Source: Spirochaetia bacterium (GTDB lineage Bacteria > Spirochaetota > Spirochaetia > Treponematales > Breznakiellaceae). From it: 7,979 nt of DNA. The stretch lies in assembly GCA_026002045.1 (NCBI GenBank), contig BOAV01000105.1, positions 1 through 7,979 of the forward strand. The letters run 5' to 3'. The notes below the pieces were generated by a model. The model had not been told where the DNA came from. It was given only the letters and a program-made list of their open reading frames with translations, and did not search any database. Made by a program: the position numbers and the translations under genes. Position 1 is the first letter of the stretch. Each line of letters starts with the position of its first letter. Of this stretch, positions 1 to 5,224 are shown piece after piece.

Positions 1-1378
1 CCCCGGCGATATAGAGTTTTTGTATATCATGGTAACCAAGGCCCGCGTGATTGAGGAGGGCGTCCAGGCCGGAGCGGATGGCGCTTTTTCCCAGCTGCAA
101 TTCCCGGACATCCTTTTGACAGAACACAATGTCCCGCCCATCCGGGGATTTTGCCAAAAAGATTTCATTTTTTTCAAGTTTTTCGCTGAACCTCCCGCCG
201 GGAAGGATATAACCCTGTTTAAGCCCCTGATAGACCGTATCCACCACGGCGGACCCGCAGATGCCCACCGGGGGCCGGTTGCCGATGGTGGCGATTTCAA
301 ATTTTCCGTCCCGAAAACCGACCCGTGATATGGCGCCGGGTACGCTGCCGGTTCCCCAGAGGATATTACCCCCCTCAAAGGCGGGACCCGCCGCAGTGGC
401 GGTACAGAGGAGCTTCCCTTCATGGGCCAGGACCATTTCGCCATTGGTGCCGATGTCAATAAGAACTGTGGGCTCTGCACTTTTGTGAAGCTTTTCCCCT
501 GGGGAAAGCAGCCCCGCAAAGAGTATCCCTGCGGTGATATCCGCCCCTACATAGGTGGAAATACCGGGCAGGATGACAACTTCGCAGTCCGGTGATGCAC
601 CGGCGAGATCCCCCGCAAAAAGTTCCCGATAAGTGAAGAACCCCATGTCCAGTGTCACCGGGGTAAAAGGAGCGCGTCCCAGGGTGTCGCAGCTGAGGTT
701 TAACAAGAGATGGAGCATGGTGGTGTTCCCCGTGACGGCTATTTTGTCGACATCCTGCGGGTCCGCCTGGGCGTCATGACAAAGGGTTGTTATGCCATCT
801 GCGATCTGTTTACGCACACATTGGCTTAATGCGGGCAGGTCTCCGGCATTTGCCCGCTGGATACGGGATATGACATCGGCGCCGAATTCCCGCTGCCTGT
901 TTACAACGGAAAGGCGGCCCGCGATTTTTCCGGTCCGCAGATCCACCAGAGCCAGGGCCAGTGTTGTGGTGCCTATATCGACGGCTATTGCATACCGGGG
1001 GCCGGTCCCTTCGCCTGAGTCCGATATGTTGGGGTGAAAGGGTTCAATCTGCTCAAAACCGCTAAGGCCGGAAAAATCATCTTCCCCGGTTTCGGGAATT
1101 TCCACGGTGATGTCCGAAACGGGAAAGGCGGTGCAGGCAAGGCGGCAGCCTTCATTTAATTCTGTTTCCGAAAAAAAGGTCCGATCCGCTGCCGAGACAG
1201 GCAAGGAACCGGAAATGAGACGGATCCGGCATTTGCCGCAGCTCCCCTGTCCGCCGCAGATGGCCGGCAGGTAGATTCCCGCACCCTGCAGTTCCCGGAT
1301 CAAATTCTTTTCCCCCGGGACAGAAATTTTTTGTTCTCCCCCGGGGGAAATCAGGGTAATGATATGGGGACTTGTCAT
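1..1378 (-). CDS. [2Fe-2S]/ASKHA-domain corrinoid-protein activator (RACo/RamA-like), short form, 3' end cut by window edge
   Basis: Reading from the ATG at 1378 the frame is open for 459 codons to the left edge, so the C-terminus is missing. An N-terminal plant-type ferredoxin domain (about residues 1-96) has its four cluster ligands at C41, C47, C50 and C82. A short linker leads to an ASKHA ATPase-like domain: DIGTTT at 134-139, GNTTM in the middle, DIGTNGE from D308, and LYIAG at the edge, which aligns with the VYVAGG segment of the plus-strand activator. Family knowledge: such proteins use ATP to drive reduction of Co(II) corrinoid proteins to Co(I). Unlike the 649-residue plus-strand paralogue, ASKHA begins near residue 129 rather than 221, so the RACo middle domain is absent. 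I infer a different corrinoid partner, perhaps a methyltransferase system. No usable Shine-Dalgarno precedes the ATG (five G abut it), so translation probably couples to the gene ending 11 nt upstream. An in-frame GTG at 1396 is a weaker alternative start. Confidence 0.88.
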   Translation of the reverse strand, partial: MTSPHIITLISPGGEQKISVPGEKNLIRELQGAGIYLPAICGGQGSCGKCRIRLISGSLPVSAADRTFFSETELNEGCRLACTAFPVSDITVEIPETGEDDFSGLSGFEQIEPFHPNISDSGEGTGPRYAIAVDIGTTTLALALVDLRTGKIAGRLSVVNRQREFGADVISRIQRANAGDLPALSQCVRKQIADGITTLCHDAQADPQDVDKIAVTGNTTMLHLLLNLSCDTLGRAPFTPVTLDMGFFTYRELFAGDLAGASPDCEVVILPGISTYVGADITAGILFAGLLSPGEKLHKSAEPTVLIDIGTNGEMVLAHEGKLLCTATAAGPAFEGGNILWGTGSVPGAISRVGFRDGKFEIATIGNRPPVGICGSAVVDTVYQGLKQGYILPGGRFSEKLEKNEIFLAKSPDGRDIVFCQKDVRELQLGKSAIRSGLDALLNHAGLGYHDIQKLYIAG

Positions 1379-1389
1379 CCCCCGTTGCT

Positions 1390-2052
1390 TTACCACGCTT
1401 TTGGCGCGCCGGGCCCTGTGGGGGTGGTGATGATAAAGGTTTCTCCTACTGGTTCCAGAACATAGAAACCTTTCTTCAGGGCGTAGGTTTTTTCGCTTTG
1501 GCTCATCAGGAGGCCCGCTATGGCGCCGTAATATTTCCGTGTGTCCTTATGGAAATCCGCATGGGCCCGGAACTTCCCCATACGTTTAACGTGGTCGTTG
1601 ATATCATCGATTCTCAACTTCGTTTTGATTTCAACGACCATGACACAGCCGCCATTTTCCAGGAAAGCGTCGGCTTCGGCGAATATGCCATGTTCAAAGT
1701 CCTCAATTTTCGTATCGGAGCTGCATTTCTCAAAGGTGTAGCCCAGGGCGTTAAAACTGAGTTTCAGGTTCGGGACAATCATGTGCTCGGAAATTTCCCC
1801 GTACCGGTTGGTAAGCGCCCCGACCCTTTTGTCGGTCTCCTTCATTTGCCGGCCGGTCTCGTCTATTTGCCGACCAGTCTCGTTTATTTGCCGGCCGGTC
1901 TCGTTTATTGCCTCACGGGTCTCCTTCATTTGCTGGCTGGTCTCCTTTATTGCCTCACGGGTCTCCTTTATTTGCAGACCTATCTCCTGAAACATCTCCC
2001 AAACCTTCTCATAGGTCGCCGGACTTTCGGCTTTGTATTGAGCTGTCGCCAT
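1390..2052 (-). CDS. Coiled-coil protein with PD-(D/E)XK nuclease-like fold (DUF3782-type), 220 aa
   Basis: The N-terminal third is a coiled coil: residues 28-76 are seven uninterrupted heptads of the form [I/M]-x-E-T-x-x-x, very polar and rich in E, T, K, R and Q. The C-terminal part resembles a PD-(D/E)XK nuclease-like fold, with E126 and D128 followed by a hydrophobic strand ending in E141-I-K143, the expected D-x(n)-E-x-K arrangement. No signal peptide or membrane segment is visible. The start is well supported: AGGAG (2059-2063) lies 6 nt upstream of the ATG. I recall similar heptad-plus-nuclease proteins as repeated families in treponemes and cyanobacteria, mostly without known function; the catalytic site may be real or vestigial. 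It is the first gene of a probable two-gene unit with the corrinoid activator, 11 nt apart, but nothing in the sequence explains that pairing. The call of fold is moderately sure; the biological role is unknown. Confidence 0.8.
   Translation of the reverse strand: MATAQYKAESPATYEKVWEMFQEIGLQIKETREAIKETSQQMKETREAINETGRQINETGRQIDETGRQMKETDKRVGALTNRYGEISEHMIVPNLKLSFNALGYTFEKCSSDTKIEDFEHGIFAEADAFLENGGCVMVVEIKTKLRIDDINDHVKRMGKFRAHADFHKDTRKYYGAIAGLLMSQSEKTYALKKGFYVLEPVGETFIITTPTGPGAPKAW
1825..1971 (-). repeat. Seven 21-bp in-frame tandem repeats encoding coiled-coil heptads
   Basis: The core [G/A]GTCTC[C/G] (plus-strand reading) recurs every 21 bp exactly, at 1834, 1855, 1876, 1897, 1918, 1939 and 1960, with a diverged copy (TATCTCC) at 1981. 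Each unit encodes one heptad of the nuclease-like protein. The copies are imperfect. Two sub-types are visible, one with GCCGGCC-like and one with GCCTCAC-like middle bases, and the second occurs twice, as if a two-unit block had been duplicated. Because the period is a multiple of three, copy-number changes keep the frame and only alter coiled-coil length. Confidence 0.9.
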
Positions 2053-2058
2053 AATCTA

Positions 2059-2063
2059 CTCCT
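2059..2063 (-). promoter_or_regulatory. Ribosome binding site of the nuclease-like gene
   Basis: AGGAG on the minus strand, 6 nt before the ATG at 2052. It fixes the start codon of the 220-residue protein. Confidence 0.7.
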
Positions 2064-2070
2064 GATTTAA

Positions 2071-2099
2071 AATATATCATAAAAACAGAGCAAAGCCAA
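2071..2099 (-). promoter_or_regulatory. Sigma70-type promoter for the leftward unit
   Basis: On the minus strand TTGGCT (2099-2094) and TATATT (2076-2071) are separated by exactly 17 nt, in an AT-rich stretch. Transcription would begin near 2065, giving a leader of about 12 nt that begins just before the AGGAG ribosome binding site. This is the best promoter match in the window. It would drive both the nuclease-like gene and the activator behind it. Confidence 0.5.
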
Positions 2100-2105
2100 T
2101 AATAG

Positions 2106-2121
2106 TGAGTCATGTTACTCA
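2106..2121. promoter_or_regulatory. Small inverted repeat, possible operator
   Basis: TGAGT (2106-2110) and ACTCA (2117-2121) form perfect 5-bp arms around a 6-nt centre, directly upstream of the minus-strand -35 element at 2094-2099. The dyad form and place fit a regulator site, but arms this short also occur by chance. Confidence 0.25.
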
Positions 2122-2142
2122 TATATATAGGGCACTAAGTAG

Positions 2143-2160
2143 CGGTTTTGGATCGGTTTT
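2143..2160 (+). repeat. CGGTTTT direct repeat, one helical turn apart
   Basis: CGGTTTT occurs at 2143-2149 and again at 2154-2160, a spacing of 11 bp, so both copies face the same side of the helix. It lies in the middle of the divergent spacer. The spacer from 2122 to 2224 otherwise holds no gene; it is A-rich between 2161 and 2180 and shows only a weak promoter-like pair, TTGGAT (2148) and GATAAA (2171), 17 nt apart. Confidence 0.25.
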
Positions 2161-2224
2161 TAGCAAAAAAGATAAAAAAGGTGACTCCGGGTGAGGTAAA
2201 TGAATGAAGTATAGAAAAATAATG

Positions 2225-2253
2225 TTGACGGGAAGCGCAAGGGGGAGTACAGT
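2225..2253 (+). promoter_or_regulatory. Candidate sigma70-type promoter for the acs operon
   Basis: TTGACG (2225-2230) and TACAGT (2248-2253) are separated by 17 nt. A start site near 2260 would coincide with the ATG of the CooC-like gene and give an almost leaderless message, which conflicts with the SD-like GGGGGAG at 2241-2247 (12 nt before the ATG). One of the two signals is therefore probably accidental. The weaker TTGGAT/GATAAA pair at 2148-2176 would leave a leader containing that SD. Confidence 0.25.
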
Positions 2254-2259
2254 TAGAAT

Positions 2260-3030
2260 ATGACCTATAGTATCGCAATGGCCGGTAAGGGCGGCACCGG
2301 AAAAACCACGGTGTGCGGCTTGTTTCTGGATCATCTGGTTAAGTCCGGCAAGGGGCCAATTCTGGCGGTGGATGCGGACGCCAATTCCAACCTGAACGAA
2401 GTGCTGGGGGTGGAAAAACCGGTCTCCCTGGGGGATATCCGGGAGGAGATCGCCCGGTCGGAGCTGGAAGAGGTAAACCCCATCCCGCCGGGGATGTCGA
2501 AACAGGAGTACATGGATTTCCGGTTCAGTTCCGCTTTGGTTGAAGAGAACAACTACGACATGCTGGTGATGGGCCGGACCCAGGGCAAGGGCTGTTATTG
2601 TTTTGTGAATGATATACTGCGGGAGCAGCTTAAAAAATATTATCAAAATTACCATTACCTTATTGTGGATAATGAAGCGGGACTGGAACATATCAGCCGG
2701 GGGATTTTGCCCCCGGTGGACCTGATCCTTCTGGTAAGCGACTGTTCCCGGCGGGGGATTCAGGCGGCGGGACGGATCGCCGAAATGATAAACGAGCTGG
2801 ACCTGAAAGTAAAAAAAGTCGGGCTCATCGTGAACCGCGCCCCGGAAGGGAAACTGAACAGCGGCATCACCGAAGAGATCGAGGCCCGGCATCTTTCCCT
2901 TATTGGGGTGCTTCCCCAGGACCCGCTGGTGTACGAGTACGATTCCGCCGGGACCCCATTGGTCAAAATGCCGGAAACTACGCCGGTGCGGCAGGCCCTG
3001 GGAGAAATCATAAAAAAACTGGAACTATAG
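2260..3030 (+). CDS. cooC: CooC/AcsF-family nickel-insertion ATPase for CODH/ACS maturation, 256 aa
   Basis: A cytoplasmic MinD/SIMIBI-class P-loop ATPase. The deviant Walker A motif GKGGTGKTT occupies residues 9-17, with the signature lysine K10 and catalytic K15. DADANSN follows near residue 38, DNEAG forms the Walker B/switch II region, and NRAP lies in the base-recognition region. The key family mark is the CxC motif at C112 and C114, which in characterised CooC proteins binds metal at the dimer interface; the numbering even matches that reported for CooC1 of Carboxydothermus. CooC proteins activate CODH, and the AcsF branch loads nickel into the A-cluster of acetyl-CoA synthase. Position immediately before acsB, with no CODH gene in sight, favours the AcsF role (acsF). 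The start is chosen because family members begin a few residues before the P-loop. It is probably the first gene of the rightward operon. Confidence 0.92.
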   Translation: MTYSIAMAGKGGTGKTTVCGLFLDHLVKSGKGPILAVDADANSNLNEVLGVEKPVSLGDIREEIARSELEEVNPIPPGMSKQEYMDFRFSSALVEENNYDMLVMGRTQGKGCYCFVNDILREQLKKYYQNYHYLIVDNEAGLEHISRGILPPVDLILLVSDCSRRGIQAAGRIAEMINELDLKVKKVGLIVNRAPEGKLNSGITEEIEARHLSLIGVLPQDPLVYEYDSAGTPLVKMPETTPVRQALGEIIKKLEL

Positions 3031-3042
3031 CGATTTTAAAGA

Positions 3043-3073
3043 CCTTCATGAAGAAGGCCAAGTTCATAGTGAA
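3043..3073 (+). promoter_or_regulatory. Two short dyads in the leader between cooC and acsB
   Basis: The 58-nt spacer 3031-3088 contains CCTTC (3043-3047) and GAAGG (3053-3057), with a perfect 10-bp palindrome CTTCATGAAG (3045-3054) inside. It also contains TTCA-tag-TGAA (3063-3073). They could form a small hairpin that tunes translation or stability of acsB, but no U-tract is present and the stems are weak. Confidence 0.2.
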
Positions 3074-3077
3074 TTAT

Positions 3078-3083
3078 GGAGGG
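3078..3083 (+). promoter_or_regulatory. Ribosome binding site of acsB
   Basis: GGAGGG, 5 nt before the ATG at 3089. It is the strongest Shine-Dalgarno at a gene start in the rightward operon, in keeping with high demand for the catalytic subunit. The other starts here have weak or oddly spaced sites. Confidence 0.65.
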
Positions 3084-3088
3084 ATGTT

Positions 3089-5218
3089 ATGGGTGCTTTA
3101 ACGGATTTGATTTATGCGGGCTCAAACGCCGTGGCGGGGCTGACCGAAGGCGCGGTGAATGATGCGATTAAAAAATACGGTGCGGACCGAAAAATTGCCT
3201 TTCCCGATACGGCCTACTTTTTCCCCACCATATTCAGCGCCACCGGGGTAAAGGTGGAAACCTTGGGAACCCTTCCCGCCTGCGTGGGGGTGCTCAAGAG
3301 CCTGATCACCAATAAGGAAGATCTTGGGGATGCCCTGAACGCCGGACTGGCAACTGCGGTGGGCGCGGAAATCATCGAAGGCTTGAAATACATTGAGGGC
3401 AACCCCTACAAGGAGGGCCCCGGCATCGGCTTTGTGCCCGATCCGGTGATCCGGTCCCTGGGTGTGCCCCTGGTTACCGGGGACATCCCCGGCGTGGCGG
3501 TGGTGCTGGGCGAAGCGGCCGATCCCGCCTCGGTGGCAAAGGTGGTCAAGGACTACCAGAGCAAGGGCCTCCTCACCTTCCTTATCGGCAAGGTGATCGA
3601 TCAGGCTGCGGCCACCGGGGTCAAGATGGGCCTGGAATTCCGGGTGGTGCCCCTGGGCTACGATGTGACCGCGGCGATCCATGTGGTGACCGTGGCAATC
3701 CGCGCGGCGCTGATATTCGGGAACGTAAAAGAGGGGGATCTGCCGGGGCTGTTGGCCTATACCAAGGAACGGGTTCCCGCATTTGTGAACACCTTTGGCC
3801 CCCTGAACGAAGTGGTGGTTTCCGTTGGCGCCGGTGCAATCGCCTTAGGCTTCCCGGTCATCGTCGATCAGGATTTGGGGGATTTGCAGATCCCCGGCGC
3901 GCTGGAATCGGTGACCGATTACGACAAGACGGTGAAGCGCTCTTTGGAACTGCGGAATATCAAAATCAAGGTAAAGGAAATTGCCATCCCCGTGGCCTTT
4001 GCTGCGGCCTTTGAGGGGGAGATTATCCGCCGGCCCGATATGGCGGTGGAATTCACCTCCGATAAAAACGTTACCGCCGAGCTGGTGGTTATGAAGGACG
4101 CCGCCGCCATCGAAGATCATAAAATTACGATTATCGGGGACGAGATCAACGCATCCTCCCCGCTGAATATGGCATTGGCGACTTATGTTGAAGTGTCGGG
4201 AGCCAAGATGCGGGTTGATTTTGAGCCCGTGCTGGAACGGCGGATCCATCACTGGTTCAACTACATTGAAGGGGTGATGCATACGGGCCAGCGGAACCTC
4301 TTCCGCATCCGGGTGAGCAAGGAAGCTTTGGCCAAGGGCTTAAAGCTCAAGGACCTGGGGGAAGTGATCTACGCCATGGTGATGGACGAATTCGGGACCG
4401 TGGTTGACAAGTGTCAGGTGACCCTGGTGACCGATGAAAAACGGGCAAAGGAAATTCTGGAAAAAGAGGCCCTTCCCAAATACGAGGCCCGGGATTCCCG
4501 GCTGGCCTCCATGACCGATGAGAGCGTGGACTGTTTCTACAGCTGTATCCTCTGTCAGTCCTTTGCGCCGGCCCACTGCTGCGTCATTACCCCGGAACGG
4601 CTGGGGCTCTGCGGGGCCGTTTCTTGGCTGGACGCCAGCGCCACCAAGGAGCTGACCCCCACCGGACCCTGCCAGCCCATCTCCAAGGAAGGGCTTAAGG
4701 ATGCAAAGAAGGGAGCCTACGATTCGGTGAACAAGGCCGTAGAATCCGCCACCCACGGTTCCGTGGGCAACGTAACCCTCTATTCGATTATGGAAGACCC
4801 CATGACCAGTTGCGGCTGCTTCGAGTGCATCTGCGGAATCCTGCCCGAAGCAAACGGGGTGGTGGTGGTCAACCGGGAATACCAGGGCGTCACCCCCACG
4901 GGGATGACCTTCGGCGAGTTGGCCTCCATGACCGGCGGCGGGGTGCAGACACCGGGCTTTATGGGCCACGGCAGGCATTTTATCGCCTCCAAGAAATTTG
5001 TCAGCGCCGAGGGCGGCATAGGCCGCATCGTCTGGATGCCCAAGGAACTGAAAACCGATGTTTCGAAGAAGCTGAACAAAACCGCCAAAGATCTCTACGG
5101 CATCGACAATTTTGCGGACATGATCTGTGATGAATCGATAGCCACGGAATCAGACGCGGTACTTGCCTTCCTTCAGGAGAAGAAACACCCGGCCTTCGCC
5201 ATGCCTGCCATTATGTAG
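3089..5218 (+). CDS. acsB: Acetyl-CoA synthase (CO dehydrogenase/acetyl-CoA synthase, ACS catalytic subunit), 709 aa
   Basis: This enzyme makes acetyl-CoA from CO, a methyl group delivered by the corrinoid iron-sulfur protein, and CoA. All A-cluster ligands are present: C486, C489, C498 and C508 for the [4Fe-4S] cluster, and the C575-G576-C577 tripeptide for the distal nickel, each exactly 20 residues below the Moorella numbering (506, 509, 518, 528, 595, 597). F492 corresponds to the Moorella phenylalanine beside the cluster. At 709 residues it is close to the 729 of Moorella and keeps the N-terminal domain (about 1-300, with AFPDTAYFFP near residue 37) that docks CODH and carries the CO tunnel; archaeal CdhC lacks this domain. 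C497 adjacent to C498 is an extra cysteine. The frame is intact, with a good ribosome binding site. acsV follows 6 nt after the stop, so the two are certainly cotranscribed. Confidence 0.98.
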   Translation: MGALTDLIYAGSNAVAGLTEGAVNDAIKKYGADRKIAFPDTAYFFPTIFSATGVKVETLGTLPACVGVLKSLITNKEDLGDALNAGLATAVGAEIIEGLKYIEGNPYKEGPGIGFVPDPVIRSLGVPLVTGDIPGVAVVLGEAADPASVAKVVKDYQSKGLLTFLIGKVIDQAAATGVKMGLEFRVVPLGYDVTAAIHVVTVAIRAALIFGNVKEGDLPGLLAYTKERVPAFVNTFGPLNEVVVSVGAGAIALGFPVIVDQDLGDLQIPGALESVTDYDKTVKRSLELRNIKIKVKEIAIPVAFAAAFEGEIIRRPDMAVEFTSDKNVTAELVVMKDAAAIEDHKITIIGDEINASSPLNMALATYVEVSGAKMRVDFEPVLERRIHHWFNYIEGVMHTGQRNLFRIRVSKEALAKGLKLKDLGEVIYAMVMDEFGTVVDKCQVTLVTDEKRAKEILEKEALPKYEARDSRLASMTDESVDCFYSCILCQSFAPAHCCVITPERLGLCGAVSWLDASATKELTPTGPCQPISKEGLKDAKKGAYDSVNKAVESATHGSVGNVTLYSIMEDPMTSCGCFECICGILPEANGVVVVNREYQGVTPTGMTFGELASMTGGGVQTPGFMGHGRHFIASKKFVSAEGGIGRIVWMPKELKTDVSKKLNKTAKDLYGIDNFADMICDESIATESDAVLAFLQEKKHPAFAMPAIM

Positions 5219-5224
5219 GGCGTA

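Noticed and set aside
20..1037. Plus-strand frames at 20-328, 261-488 and 792-1037
   Set aside because: They lie opposite the partial activator, whose minus-strand frame is open throughout and carries ferredoxin and ASKHA motifs.
1781..1990. 21-bp repeats as a possible CRISPR or noncoding array
   Set aside because: The units are contiguous without spacers, have an exact multiple-of-three period and encode coiled-coil heptads in a supported gene.
1372..2070. Plus-strand frame of 232 codons opposite the nuclease-like gene
   Set aside because: Its repetitive leucine/tyrosine-rich end is simply the complement of the 21-bp heptad repeats. The minus-strand frame has a good ribosome binding site, a promoter and a recognisable fold.
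2119..2892. Minus-strand frame of 257 codons across the spacer and cooC
   Set aside because: It lies opposite a clear CooC-family gene, matches nothing I recognise, and has the histidine/proline-rich look of a GC-rich antisense frame.
3122..3682. Minus-strand frames inside acsB (also 3845-4282 and 4340-4978)
   Set aside because: All are shadows of the acetyl-CoA synthase coding sequence and show no start signals or family features.
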